A DNA stretch of 64,000 nucleotides from Terriglobia bacterium (GCA_020072645.1 JAIQGK010000001.1:420191-484190); one strand, 5' to 3'; positions 33,835 through 43,353 are shown, counted from the stretch's first letter. Notes: a model not told the origin generated them from the sequence alone. Numbers and translations are program-made.

Positions 33835-35252
33835 GCGCGAGACACGCCACGCAGTTCTTCCAGCCGGCGCGGCAGCTTCTCATAGATTCCGCCGAAACCG
33901 CCGTTGGAAAGGATGGCCACCACATCGCCGCTGCGCAGTTCAGGCGCCACGGCATCAACGATCGCGTCGGCGTCGCCAAGCTCACGCGCCGGCTTTCCTG
34001 CCCGCTTAAGGCCATTCACCACTGAGGCGGTCGTCAGGCGGTCGTCTTCCGGAACGGCTTCTGGCTTGAAGATTGGCGTGATCACAATTTCATCCGCTAC
34101 AGCCAGGCTGCTGATCAGTTCTTTTTGCAGGACTTTGCGGCGCAGCGTGTTCGATCGCGGCTCAAAAATCGCCCACAGCCGCGCACCGGGATAGCGTACC
34201 CGCAACGCGCCCAGCGTGGCCGCGATGGCCGTAGGATGGTGGGCAAAATCGTCGATGATGGTGATGCCGTCAATCTCAGCTTTGATCTCCAGCCGGCGCT
34301 TCACACTCTTGAAGCTCTTGAGCGCTTCAACAATCTGCGGCGGGTCAATTCCATGGTTTGCCGCCATGGCTGCGGCCGCAGTGGCATTGAGCACGTTGTA
34401 TTCACCGGCCAGCGCAAATTCAAAGTTTACGGGCTCTTTCCCGTCGCGCAGCACGGTCCATGTGGTTCGCTCCGGCTCGAACTGAAGGTTGGTGATCCGC
34501 CAGAACGAATCTTCCTTCATGCCATATCTTTCCATCGGACAAAGCGCTTTGGCGATGCATTCATCCACATTCTGGTGCGCGTCATAGGCAATGATCCTGC
34601 CTTTGCGCGGGACGAGGTTCACCAGCCGCTTAAATGCCAGCTTAACCGCGTCCAGGTCGGCATAAATATCAGCGTGATCGAATTCGACCGACGTAAGAAT
34701 GACGGACTGCGGAAAGTAGTGCAGGAACTTGGGGCCTTTATCGAAAAATGCGGTGTCGTATTCGTCGCCTTCAATAATGAAGTGCTTACCCTGGCGAAGG
34801 GCAAAGCTACTGCCAAAGTTTTCCGCGATCCCGCCGACCAGAAATGACGGATCTTTGCCTGCCGACTGAAAAATCCATGCCAGCATGGAAGTTGTGGTGG
34901 TTTTACCGTGCGTTCCGGCAATCACAATTGGCTGCCGCGTGCGCAGAAAAAGATCGAAGAGAATATCCGGCATGGATCGCAAAAGTATCCGCTCATCCAG
35001 AACATATTCCAGCTCGGGATTGCCGCGCGAGATGGCATTGCCGACGATCACCAGATCGGGCCGAGGCTTCAGGTTGGCTTCAGAGTAAGGCTGCAAAATA
35101 GGGATGGAGATGGATGCCAGAAAGTCCGACATGGGCGGATACGCCGCCGTGTCTGATCCCGTGACCTTGAACCCGCGTTGTTTAAGAAGTCCCGCGAGCG
35201 ACGCCATGGCCGTCCCGCATATGCCGATGATATGTACGTGCTGTTGTTCCAC
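33831..35252 (-). CDS. mpl: UDP-N-acetylmuramate:L-alanyl-gamma-D-glutamyl-meso-diaminopimelate ligase
   Basis: 473 residues, Mur ligase family. N-terminal Rossmann-like domain (HIIGICGTAMASLAGLLKQR), central ATPase with the P-loop GTHGKTTTTSMLAW, EGDEYDTAFFDKGPKF and EFDHADIY, and a C-terminal domain with DDFAHHPTAI and FEPRSNT. GTAMASLAGLLK and the lack of the long MurC linker favour Mpl over MurC, as does DEYDTAFFDKGPKF. Mpl recycles the tripeptide released from peptidoglycan by attaching it to UDP-MurNAc. Neighbours ldcA (another recycling enzyme) and dapF (DAP synthesis) support this. Confidence 0.93.
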   Translation of the reverse strand: MEQQHVHIIGICGTAMASLAGLLKQRGFKVTGSDTAAYPPMSDFLASISIPILQPYSEANLKPRPDLVIVGNAISRGNPELEYVLDERILLRSMPDILFDLFLRTRQPIVIAGTHGKTTTTSMLAWIFQSAGKDPSFLVGGIAENFGSSFALRQGKHFIIEGDEYDTAFFDKGPKFLHYFPQSVILTSVEFDHADIYADLDAVKLAFKRLVNLVPRKGRIIAYDAHQNVDECIAKALCPMERYGMKEDSFWRITNLQFEPERTTWTVLRDGKEPVNFEFALAGEYNVLNATAAAAMAANHGIDPPQIVEALKSFKSVKRRLEIKAEIDGITIIDDFAHHPTAIAATLGALRVRYPGARLWAIFEPRSNTLRRKVLQKELISSLAVADEIVITPIFKPEAVPEDDRLTTASVVNGLKRAGKPARELGDADAIVDAVAPELRSGDVVAILSNGGFGGIYEKLPRRLEELRGVSRA

Positions 35253-35295
35253 GTTTCAAGATTAACGGATTTGTGCGCTTTCGTGAGCGGGAAAA

Positions 35296-36258
35296 TTACG
35301 TGTGCGAAGCAACTGTGGAAGGTTCAAGGATTTTAAGACTCGCATTCGCGCCCTCCGCTTCCAGTTCCGCTTGCACGCCGATGGGCAGGGTGATATTGCC
35401 GCTGGTCACATGCCCCGACTTGAGACCGTAGACGATCGGTACGTTGTAGGGCTCGAGCACTCGCATAATTACCTGCTGCAGTATGTAGGTCTCGCCATTG
35501 GGGGGAAGGCAATCCAGCATCTCGCCGAAAATAAATCCGCGCGCCTTTTCCAGCTTGCCGGCCAGCCGCAACTGCACCAGCATGCGGTCGATGCGAAAAG
35601 GCTTTTCGGCGATATCTTCTATAAAAAGGATGCAGTCTTCTGTCTGGATCTCATAGGGTGTTCCCAGTGACGCCACCATCATAGAGAGGCAGCCGCCATA
35701 AAGACGTCCAGATGCCTTCCCAATGCGCAAGACCTCGACGTCGTTGGTGGGAACCGTCCAGTTAGGCGCGCCTTGAAAAGCGCTTTGCCAGCTCACTCCA
35801 TCGAACGTTCCGTCGGCGATATCTTTGGCCACCATAGGCCCATGAAAGCCTATCAATCCCGTACGGTCATGGATCGCCGTGAGCATAGAAGTGATGTCGC
35901 TGCATCCCAGCAGAATTTTCGGGTGCTCGGCGATCATGCCGTAATCCAGTTTTTCCAGCAGATAATTGCTGCCATAGCCTCCACGCACGCAGATGAGCGC
36001 GGCAATGTCATCACGCCGCCAGAACTCGTGGACCTCATGCACGCGCCGCTCCACGCTTCCCGCAAAATAAATATCGCGCGCAAAAATATCCTGTGCGTAG
36101 ACCGGCTCATATCCCATCTGGCGCAGCCGGTCGCAACCTAGCAGAAAGGCCTCACCGTTGAAGCTGCTGGCCGGCGCAACCAGCGCGACCTTATCGCCGC
36201 GTCGCAAAGCGGCCGGCTTAATGGTCTTTGCCGGTCTGGTGATCTTTGCGTCAGCCAA
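35296..36258 (-). CDS. ldcA: LD-carboxypeptidase, S66 family
   Basis: 320 residues. Family features: GDKVALVAPAS at the N-terminus, VRGGYGSNYLLEKLDY, LLGCSDITSML (nucleophile Ser in GxSD), GLIGFHGPMV, and C-terminal GHVTSGNITLPIGV carrying the His. The S66 Ser-His-Glu triad removes D-Ala from the DAP-containing tetrapeptide in wall recycling in the cytoplasm; MccF-like members instead cleave microcin. No signal peptide, and the neighbouring mpl favours recycling. The gene overlaps the dapF stop by eight bases, so they are co-translated. Confidence 0.88.
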   Translation of the reverse strand: MADAKITRPAKTIKPAALRRGDKVALVAPASSFNGEAFLLGCDRLRQMGYEPVYAQDIFARDIYFAGSVERRVHEVHEFWRRDDIAALICVRGGYGSNYLLEKLDYGMIAEHPKILLGCSDITSMLTAIHDRTGLIGFHGPMVAKDIADGTFDGVSWQSAFQGAPNWTVPTNDVEVLRIGKASGRLYGGCLSMMVASLGTPYEIQTEDCILFIEDIAEKPFRIDRMLVQLRLAGKLEKARGFIFGEMLDCLPPNGETYILQQVIMRVLEPYNVPIVYGLKSGHVTSGNITLPIGVQAELEAEGANASLKILEPSTVASHT

Positions 36259-37033
36259 GAAATTCTCCCTGGCAGATCAGTTGCGCTGGTCCACGCAAAA
36301 AAACTTTGCCCTCTGTCCAACGAACAACCTGCGTGCCGCCCGCCGCGTGCACTTTCACAGGCGATTTCACATAGCCCGCGGCGATCGAGGCCACGGCGGA
36401 TGCGCACGACCCCGTTCCCGAAGACTGCGTCTCGCCCACGCCGCGCTCGTAAAACCGGACTTCAATTTCATGCTCGCTTTTCACGCGGACAAACTCCACG
36501 TTCACGCCGTGCTTAAAATCCGGGTGCTGGCCAATCTCCGCGCCTTCTTTCTGCCATACCGGAGAGAATTCGCTTACAAATACCACGTAATGCGGATTTC
36601 CCATGGAAACCGGCGTGCCATGCGTCGGCGCAAAACCTACTGTCATGGAAAACTCGCTGCCCACCTGAGGCTCGCCCATTTCCATTTCAAATTCAAAGCT
36701 ATGTTCCTCACGCGATACCAGATCGCAATGCTTCACGCCGGCGCCGGTGCTAATAGCGATCTTGCCGGAGTGCCCCTGGCTCACCAGGTAGGCCGCGACA
36801 CACCGCGTCCCGTTGCCGGAGATTTCCGCCTCGCTGCCATCGGCATTGATCAGCCGTGCGCGAATATCGGCGTCTGCGGCGGGAAAGAGCCATTCCACAC
36901 CGTCAGCGCCTACGCCGTTGTGGCGATCGCAAATGCGTTTGCTGAATTCATGCAGATCGGCTGGAGCATCAGCGCCATCCATGATCAGAAAATCATTTCC
37001 GCAAGCGGAGGCTTTAGTGAAAGGGACCTTCAT
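36251..37033 (-). CDS. dapF: diaminopimelate epimerase-like protein with Ser at one catalytic Cys
   Basis: 260 residues, DapF fold: FTKASACGNDFLIMDG (substrate-binding N), CDRHNGVGADGV, NADGSEAEISGNGTRCVAAY (first catalytic Cys), and YERGVGETQSSGTGSCASAV. Canonical DapF has GETxACGxGxCA with a second catalytic Cys; here that residue is Ser (QSSGTG), while the later Cys of GSC is not the catalytic one. DapF interconverts LL- and meso-DAP using two Cys as base and acid. With Cys/Ser it might work one way, more slowly, or have another substrate. The neighbours mpl and ldcA keep the DAP context. Confidence 0.82.
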   Translation of the reverse strand: MKVPFTKASACGNDFLIMDGADAPADLHEFSKRICDRHNGVGADGVEWLFPAADADIRARLINADGSEAEISGNGTRCVAAYLVSQGHSGKIAISTGAGVKHCDLVSREEHSFEFEMEMGEPQVGSEFSMTVGFAPTHGTPVSMGNPHYVVFVSEFSPVWQKEGAEIGQHPDFKHGVNVEFVRVKSEHEIEVRFYERGVGETQSSGTGSCASAVASIAAGYVKSPVKVHAAGGTQVVRWTEGKVFLRGPAQLICQGEFLG

Positions 37034-37035
37034 CC

Positions 37036-37743
37036 TTAGTCTCTGTCCGGCCCCGGAGTAGTTTCCAGATGACTTACGTCGGATGTCTGGCGCAAGCGGT
37101 CCATCAGTTGTTTGTGTTCGTGGCGTGTACCCTCAACGCGGAACACCAGTTTTTCATTTTCTCCAGAACGGCTAAGATGCATGGCCTGCATTTCCTTGCC
37201 CTGGTCTTCCATAATCAAATTTACCTCGGCAACCAGGTCGTTTGCGGTTTTGTCGGAAACAATCGTGTAATTCATTGTCAGCGGCTTCAAGTTCAACTGG
37301 CGCTCCAGTATCCCGAGCAGATGCAGCGCAAGATAAATGAGCATGGTGGAAAAAATGGCTACCAGGTAGAGGCCCCCGCCCGCAGCCATGCCAATGGACG
37401 CGACCACAAAGATCGTCGCCGCCGTCGTGATTCCGCTTACGCCGCCTTTATCATGCAGAATGGAACCTGCGCCGATGAATCCGATGCCGGGAATGATTTG
37501 CGCGGCTATGCGCGTGTGATCGCCAATACCGAACTCCTTTGCCAGTTCAGTGGAGAGAATGGTGAACATGGCCGATCCGAAGCATATAAACATATTGGTG
37601 CGCAACCCGGCCGGCTTGCGCTTGAACTCACGCTCCAGACCGATTATTCCTCCAAGAACAGCAGCCAGCACGAGCCGGACCATCGCTTTTGACAGCAGGT
37701 CTTCCAGCGTTATGTGCGGCAAAGCAAGAGCCAGTATGTTCAT
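37036..37743 (-). CDS. mgtC: MgtC/SapB family membrane protein
   Basis: 235 residues. Four to five membrane helices with MgtC motifs: LVLAAVLGGIIGLEREFKRK (conserved GLER), AGLRTNMFICFGSAMFT, RIAAQIIPGIGFIGAGSILH (GIGFLGAG-type), GGVSGITTAATIFVVASIGM. The C-terminal 80 residues form an ACT-like soluble domain (MNYTIVSDKTANDLVAEVNL). MgtC proteins help survival at low magnesium and in acid and may inhibit the F-ATPase. The gene ends two nt upstream of dapF start, so they are probably in one operon. Confidence 0.88.
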   Translation of the reverse strand: MNILALALPHITLEDLLSKAMVRLVLAAVLGGIIGLEREFKRKPAGLRTNMFICFGSAMFTILSTELAKEFGIGDHTRIAAQIIPGIGFIGAGSILHDKGGVSGITTAATIFVVASIGMAAGGGLYLVAIFSTMLIYLALHLLGILERQLNLKPLTMNYTIVSDKTANDLVAEVNLIMEDQGKEMQAMHLSRSGENEKLVFRVEGTRHEHKQLMDRLRQTSDVSHLETTPGPDRD

Positions 37744-37771
37744 TTGCCACCCGTGCCCAATCCCAGGGCAA

Positions 37772-39334
37772 TTATCTTCGCGTTGAGCGATAGATCAAAG
37801 CTTTTGGCTGTGACGGACTGCCAATTGTAGCAATGGTCTCAAGTTCCTGGGGGAAATCATGCACGGCGCTGGCCACTTCGTCGCCGGGGAATGCGACGAT
37901 GTAGTCCGCCGAGCGCGCGGGCTGCTTCAGAGCGGCCTTCCATAAACGATTGCTGCTTTCACACAGCACACGGCGGAGCGGGAGCCCCGCCATCTGCGTG
38001 GCTCCGGGATGCGCGCCGCAATTCATCATGAAAGTTGCTGAAGGCGGAAACGTCTTGAGCGTCTCCGCTAGTTGGCGATCCAAAGCCATACGGTCCTTGC
38101 CATTTACCTGCGCTTCCCGCAGGCAGATTGGTGTTGTCTGCCAGACGGAGTAATAGCTTGCGGCGACCACCAAAGCTGCCAAGGCGACAACATATATGGG
38201 GCGAAAAAACCTGGTGAGAAACTCACATCCCAGCGCCGCGAACACCGCGACGGCCGGCAGCAGTTGCAGGCCATAACGGACGTTGTAAAAGCTGAATGGC
38301 CACCATTCCGGATGATAGACAGGCACGCTGCCCCAGGCGATGCAGAGGACATAAAAGGGAAGTGGAGTCCATAAGACTGCCCAACTTAGGTAGCGGCGCG
38401 CAAAATAAAGCGATGCCAGCAGCGCGATGAAAGCGCTATTGAATAGCAGAAACTCTGTGCGGCCTTCCGCCAAATTGAACCGGGAAACTTTCAGGAACTG
38501 CAGCGTGGCGTCGCGCGGTGAATTTTCTCCCGGATAACTGGGCATAGTCGCGGTCTTGCTGCGCTGCTGAATAGCGCGCGCAGAGTATGGGCCGTTGGCA
38601 AACTCCAGCGCATTGTCAAAGGCAATCTGGTTGTAAAGAAGAAAGAACGCGGCGGTAGAGCCGGTGAACAAAAGAAAATTGCGGAGCCCGCGCCGTACCG
38701 ACGGAAGATACGGCCGCATTCGCCACAGGAGAATTACAGCGCACGAGCCGATCACAGCAGCAAGAAACCAACCATCGTAACGAACCAGCATTGCCGCCGA
38801 AACCATTAGGCCACATTTCTTTAGCGAGTTTCCTGCTTGCTCCGCGTCGTCGCATGCGTGGCGCACAAACTCTGCAAAGTACACCGCCGACCAGACGAAC
38901 AGAGCCAGATACAGCGATTCTCCCATCGCCGTGGACTGTATATATAGAAGATTGGGATTGAGCGCATAGATCAGGGCGGCAATCCATGCGGCAACGCCCG
39001 ACGCTAATGATCGAATCAACCGAAACACGCCCAGCGTACCAGCGACGTAGGCAATCATCGATGGAATCGAAGCGCCCAGACCAGTCTGCCACATGCGGTC
39101 GTTCACGATAAAAGGAATATCGAGCAGATGCGGCAGCGGCAGCCAGACGGTGCCAAGCTGAAAGAGCCCGGGTGTGCGCGAATCAAAGACTCGGCGCGCA
39201 ATGTGGATGTGCGCCACGGCGTCGCCATAAAGAAGGATGGCGCCCTGATGGTAATAAAAAATCAGAGCGCCAACAGAAAATGCGGCAGAAATTGCCGTGA
39301 GCAGCAAATAGTCACGGCGCGCCGCGGCGGACAT
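37772..39334 (-). CDS. polytopic membrane glycosyltransferase (GT39/ArnT-like)
   Basis: 520 residues with about ten membrane segments, e.g. LLLTAISAAFSVGALIFYY, GVAAWIAALIYALNPNLLYI, WFLAAVIGSCAVILLW and PIYVVALAALVVAASYY. The first loop contains YGDAVAHIHIARRVFDSRTP with the Asp of GT-C transferases (DE/DD-like position), followed by LGTVWLPLPHLLD. Such enzymes move sugars from polyprenyl phosphate to lipids or proteins on the periplasmic side. The soluble C-terminal part (about residues 400-510) is shorter than in ArnT. Donor and acceptor are unknown. Confidence 0.7.
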   Translation of the reverse strand: MSAAARRDYLLLTAISAAFSVGALIFYYHQGAILLYGDAVAHIHIARRVFDSRTPGLFQLGTVWLPLPHLLDIPFIVNDRMWQTGLGASIPSMIAYVAGTLGVFRLIRSLASGVAAWIAALIYALNPNLLYIQSTAMGESLYLALFVWSAVYFAEFVRHACDDAEQAGNSLKKCGLMVSAAMLVRYDGWFLAAVIGSCAVILLWRMRPYLPSVRRGLRNFLLFTGSTAAFFLLYNQIAFDNALEFANGPYSARAIQQRSKTATMPSYPGENSPRDATLQFLKVSRFNLAEGRTEFLLFNSAFIALLASLYFARRYLSWAVLWTPLPFYVLCIAWGSVPVYHPEWWPFSFYNVRYGLQLLPAVAVFAALGCEFLTRFFRPIYVVALAALVVAASYYSVWQTTPICLREAQVNGKDRMALDRQLAETLKTFPPSATFMMNCGAHPGATQMAGLPLRRVLCESSNRLWKAALKQPARSADYIVAFPGDEVASAVHDFPQELETIATIGSPSQPKALIYRSTRR

Positions 39335-39345
39335 GCGGAGGCCGA

Positions 39346-40230
39346 CTACGCCTTTGCCTCCTGGCCCTTGCCCAGGTATTTATCCAGCAGCAACGCCAAC
39401 TTCTGGCGGGTGGCCGCGGGAATTTTGTCTTTGTCAGTCTGGATAGCAAACTTCATCGCAGAGCCGCAGGCGCATTTGCGCTCCTTCGGCATGATCCCGA
39501 CCGCATGCTTCACAACCTTGGCCGCGTTCTCCGCGTTGGCATGCACTACTTTCAATACCTGTTCCACGGTCACGTCTTCATGTCCGGCGCGCCAGCAGTC
39601 GTAGTCGGTGACCATGGCGCAGGTGGAGTAACAAATCTCCGCTTCGCGGCACAGCTTGGCTTCCTGCAGGTTGGTCATCCCGATCACGTCCGCGCCCCAG
39701 CTGCGGTAAAGATTCGATTCCGCGCGGGTGGAAAATTGCGGGCCTTCCATGCAGATGTACGTCCCGCCCTTTTTCCCGACCACGCCGATATCCTTGCAGG
39801 ATTGGGTGAATGCCTCGGCGGCCTCGGGGCAGATAGGATCGCCAAACGCAACGTGCGCCACAATGCCGTGGCCAAAGAACGTGGAGATGCGATGGATGGT
39901 GCGATCGATAAACTGGTCAGGGATCACAAAGTCGGTGGGCTTGTGCTCTTCCTTGAGCGAACCAACGGCTGAGAGCGACAGGATGCGCTCCACGCCCAGG
40001 TCTTTCATGCCGTAAATGTTGGCGCGAAAGTTGATTTCTGAAGGAAGGATGCGGTGTCCGCGGCCGTGACGCGCAAGAAATGCCACCTTGCGCCCTTCCA
40101 GCGTGCCGAGCACGTAAGCGTCCGACGGCTCGCCGAACGGGGTTTGCACTGTAACTTCACGGATGTCTGTGAGGCCTGGCATGGAATACAAACCGCTGCC
40201 GCCCATAATGCCGATTTCAGCTTGCTGCAA
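39346..40230 (-). CDS. mtnP: S-methyl-5'-thioadenosine phosphorylase
   Basis: 294 residues starting at a TTG with AAGGAG eight nt upstream (MQQAEIGIMGGSGLYSMPGL); longer in-frame ATG starts would add 46 residues outside the family. Motifs: GGSGLYSM (phosphate), AFLARHGRGHRILPSEINFR, MKDLGVERILSLSAVGSL, YICMEGPQFSTRAES (base/ribose binding) and GADVIGMTN. The trimeric enzyme phosphorolyses methylthioadenosine to adenine and methylthioribose-1-phosphate for methionine salvage. A Cys-rich stretch ECKCACGSAM near the C-terminus (EEKCACGSAMK-like) is characteristic of bacterial forms. Confidence 0.92.
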   Translation of the reverse strand: MQQAEIGIMGGSGLYSMPGLTDIREVTVQTPFGEPSDAYVLGTLEGRKVAFLARHGRGHRILPSEINFRANIYGMKDLGVERILSLSAVGSLKEEHKPTDFVIPDQFIDRTIHRISTFFGHGIVAHVAFGDPICPEAAEAFTQSCKDIGVVGKKGGTYICMEGPQFSTRAESNLYRSWGADVIGMTNLQEAKLCREAEICYSTCAMVTDYDCWRAGHEDVTVEQVLKVVHANAENAAKVVKHAVGIMPKERKCACGSAMKFAIQTDKDKIPAATRQKLALLLDKYLGKGQEAKA

Positions 40231-40457
40231 GAGAGAATCTCCTTGATTGGGGTAATTGTTGATTATAGCGAAAGGCGTGTGGTGGATGCGGCAGATCAGG
40301 CGCGTCTTCCCCAATGCAAACGCCCCCTCAGGGAGAGAATGGGTCCTAGAGCCCCGCGCGATGGGCATTGAAGACTGCCGCCGGCAAGCGATTAAAAGGG
40401 CACGCCTTAACTGTGCCCCTTCGGCCAGCTGAGGGACTATCGGCTCACTCCGGCACT

Positions 40458-41201
40458 TTAGCCTGGTGAAAGGGCCATCCAGTTCACGAAGTAGTTCTCG
40501 CCGGCATTGCCGGAAACTATCTCGAAGTAGTTCCGCGTTACCTTCACGACAGTTTCAATATAGCGGACCCCATTCGGTTGTTTGTCCCACCATGGTGAGA
40601 CGATCACCACAGGCGGGGTTTTAAAGGGCGAACTGAAATATATCCTCACTTGGTATTGTCCCTTGTTAACCGATCCGGTTTCCAGGACGCCATTCGCTCC
40701 GCTGACACGCCCTCGGTCCGCTGCGGCGTACTGCACGTAGTAGCCGCTCGGCGCCATATTCGCGCTGGAGATGCTCATCTCGCTTGCCGCGGCCGAGATT
40801 TGCGTTTCGACGTACCCTACCGATCCCGACCAGGTTGGAGTAAGGATAGCTACTGGATCCGGGCTGGAAAGCGTGTTTGAAAAATCGATGTCTTCCTGAG
40901 TGCTTGTCTTGGCAACGGCCCCTTCGGTGAAAGCCAGCGTGCCGTACTGGGTGGTATCGGAATCGATGGCGACTACGTTGACGTAATAGTTTTCCGGTGC
41001 GAAATTGTCTGAAACAACCTTACAGCCCGTCTTCGATATGCTTCCTTGAACCACCGTTTCGATGTATCTAACCTGGCTCGTCTGATGCAGCCAGACCGGC
41101 GTGACAAGAACGACTGGATTGGATTTGGTGGGCGAAGTGAATTTTACTTCCAGCGGGTCCGCATTGCTGGTTTTTTTAAGCTGTTGATAAACGATTGCCA
41201 T
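40458..41201 (-). CDS. protein with three H-type-lectin-like repeats
   Basis: 247 residues from MAIVYQQLKK, preceded by AAAGGAC; no signal peptide. Three homologous units are visible (about residues 15-80, 95-160, 180-247). Each has a strand (V/I)xFSSPFKxxPVV, a W-x-x-x block, RYIETVV and a closing (P/G)ENYxVNxxAx strand, like H-type lectin (discoidin-tail/snail agglutinin) domains. H-type lectins bind N-acetylgalactosamine, usually as trimers. The bacterial role is unknown: possibly a cytoplasmic or phage-tail-like adhesin. The match is by pattern and needs profile confirmation. Confidence 0.6.
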   Translation of the reverse strand: MAIVYQQLKKTSNADPLEVKFTSPTKSNPVVLVTPVWLHQTSQVRYIETVVQGSISKTGCKVVSDNFAPENYYVNVVAIDSDTTQYGTLAFTEGAVAKTSTQEDIDFSNTLSSPDPVAILTPTWSGSVGYVETQISAAASEMSISSANMAPSGYYVQYAAADRGRVSGANGVLETGSVNKGQYQVRIYFSSPFKTPPVVIVSPWWDKQPNGVRYIETVVKVTRNYFEIVSGNAGENYFVNWMALSPG

Positions 41202-41547
41202 AATGAAGTCCTTTCTTGTTTGGAGGCGACACTGCTGCCGTGCCGGGGACACTTGGATAGGCAGTTTTGATTTTCAGCTTGGCCGGAGTGACTAGAGCCG
41301 AAACCTTACAGCTTCGTCATAGCTCTGTCAAGATTTTTGCCGACTATTTCATAGGAAAGATAGCTTTGTCCCGATTAGTTCCAAAATGGGAACAACGGAT
41401 GATTAGCTAATATGAACTAATTTATTAGAAAGGGCCTAGACAATATTTAGAAAATGATTGCTGCATTGTTGAACATGCGCGTCTTTGATTGCTATCCGCG
41501 CATAATAAGCTCTGCCGCGCCTCCGCGTATGTAAAACGAGCTCGGGC
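41202..41547. other. intergenic stretch with an operator-like palindrome
   Basis: AT-rich gap between two minus-strand genes. It holds GTTCC AAAATG GGAAC at 41378-41393, a perfect 5-bp inverted repeat that could bind a dimeric regulator of the lectin-like gene. No gene is seen. Confidence 0.4.
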
Positions 41548-43353
41548 TTACAGCAACCCCAGATGATCCGGATACTTGGCCTGCAGCGAGCTCACCAGCA
41601 GCTCAAATTCAGGGAGTCCGTGCAGATTTTTTAAACAGTGGTCTTTCAGGAAGAAAGGCCAGCATGCGAAACCAGTGCTGATGCTGCGTTCCAGCCATTC
41701 AAAAGCCAGCTGGCGTTTCCCGGCCAGGGCAAGAATACATGCGATCTGGTAGTAAGTGTGGTGCGCGTGACCAAATGATTTTGGACTGGCGCAGGCGTGG
41801 ATCATGCAGTTGAGCGCCACTTCATGTTTTCCCATCAAGGCAAAGAAGACGCCTTGCAGGCTCACGACGATCGGATCTTCCGGCAACAGTTCCAGCGCTT
41901 CATTCAGCAGCTCCTCCGCCTCTGGCCATTGCCCGGTCATCATCGCCGGGTAAGGAGCAAAATAGATGGCGTACTTGTTGCCGGGGCTTTCCTCACGCCA
42001 TGCCTGAATCGCTTCCCGCGCCGCATCATATTCCTGGTTCCAGATGTAGACCTGAACAATGCTGGGACTCACTGACTTCCTGGGATGAAATTGGCTCCCC
42101 CTCTCATACATGGCGCGCGCGTGGTCCAGCAGCCCGATGTGCGCCAGAATGGTTGCAAGCCGGTTGTAAGCATGTGGCAGATTGTTCTGCAGGGCCAGGG
42201 CGCGCTTGAGCTCAGTGATCGCTTCCAGATGTTGGAAATTTTTAGATGGTCCCCACAGCAGAAACGCGCGGGCCACATGTCCTTCAGGCAGTTCAGGATC
42301 GATCTCAAGCGCGCGGCGGCAATGGAACTCAGCTTTTTCCAGCCACATGCTTGCCGGGTCGTATTCAAAATGGCGCGTAGTGCAAGCCAGCGCAAGTGTG
42401 GCATGCGCCAAAGCAAACCCAGGATCGCGCGTTACGGCGTTCGTCAGGTATTGAATAGACTTCTCCATCGTAGCCGGATCGCCGGTGGCGCTGAGCCTGT
42501 AGCCGCGCATGAATTCAGCGTAAGCCAGCGGGTCGCGGCTGTATCGCGGACGCTGCTGTACCAGCGCAGGCCCCAGCGGCCGGTTCAATGCGCCTGCGAT
42601 CTGTCTTGCGATATCGCTTTCAATCTCGGACAAGCGACTCATGTCGAGTTCACATTTTCTGGTAAGGCAGGCGGCTTGCAAATGCGCGTCAAACATTTCC
42701 AGTGAGAGATGCCATTGGTTCTTGGAAGATTGAATAGCGCCATGGACAACGAATCGGATGCCGAGTCGCGCGGCAATTCCTGAAGCAGATGCGTCAAAAG
42801 GCAAGTCCAGAACGGCGGAGGTCGGCAGTACGTCCACATCGCGAAGATTTCCCAGACGCGTGACCAGGGCGTCGGCAAATCCCAGGCACAAGCCCTGATC
42901 GTCCATTGCTTTTCCCAAAAGTACCAGCGGCAACACGACCAGAGACGAGTGTCCGCTGCGATCAACGGTCTCCATGCTGTCCATACGGGCTGCGCCGATG
43001 CTGGAGCTGGAGCCCAAAAATTGCGCGTCAATCACTCGCACAGGGCCGATGAATCGGTAGCCTTTGCCGACTACAGTTTCAAGAAAGCGCGGCTTGGCGG
43101 AATCGTCACCCAAGGCCGTGCGGATTTTGCGAATGATGTTGTTGAGGTTCCGCTCGGTGTCAATAAAAAGGCTGGAGCGCCAAAGCTTTTTGACGATCTC
43201 TTCGCGTGAAACCATCTGGTCGCGCCGGGTCACCAGAAAGATCAGCAGCTCCATGGGCTTGGTTTCAAGCTTTATGCGGCGTCCAGAGCGCCTGAGCTCA
43301 TAGCGGCCAAGATCGAGTTCCACTTCACCAACGGCCTTCTTTGTGGCCTGCAT
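41548..43353 (-). CDS. OmpR-type winged-helix regulator with TolB-like and TPR regions
   Basis: 601 residues from MQATKKAVGEVELDLGRYEL. Residues 8-105 are an OmpR/ToxR DNA-binding domain: LETKPMELLIFLVTRRDQMV, REEIVKKLW, LNNIIRKIRTALGDD, ETVVGKGYRFIGPV. Residues 140-270 resemble a TolB N-terminal/adenylate-cyclase-associated domain (VVLPLVLLG...LVTRLGNLRDVDVLPTSAVL, RFVVHGAIQ). Residues 280-600 are TPR repeats (YLTNAVTRDPGFALAHATLA, AEFHCRRALEIDPELPEGHV, AYNRLATILAHIGLLDHARA). This architecture is common in Acidobacteria; no membrane helix is visible. Ligand unknown. Confidence 0.8.
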   Translation of the reverse strand: MQATKKAVGEVELDLGRYELRRSGRRIKLETKPMELLIFLVTRRDQMVSREEIVKKLWRSSLFIDTERNLNNIIRKIRTALGDDSAKPRFLETVVGKGYRFIGPVRVIDAQFLGSSSSIGAARMDSMETVDRSGHSSLVVLPLVLLGKAMDDQGLCLGFADALVTRLGNLRDVDVLPTSAVLDLPFDASASGIAARLGIRFVVHGAIQSSKNQWHLSLEMFDAHLQAACLTRKCELDMSRLSEIESDIARQIAGALNRPLGPALVQQRPRYSRDPLAYAEFMRGYRLSATGDPATMEKSIQYLTNAVTRDPGFALAHATLALACTTRHFEYDPASMWLEKAEFHCRRALEIDPELPEGHVARAFLLWGPSKNFQHLEAITELKRALALQNNLPHAYNRLATILAHIGLLDHARAMYERGSQFHPRKSVSPSIVQVYIWNQEYDAAREAIQAWREESPGNKYAIYFAPYPAMMTGQWPEAEELLNEALELLPEDPIVVSLQGVFFALMGKHEVALNCMIHACASPKSFGHAHHTYYQIACILALAGKRQLAFEWLERSISTGFACWPFFLKDHCLKNLHGLPEFELLVSSLQAKYPDHLGLL

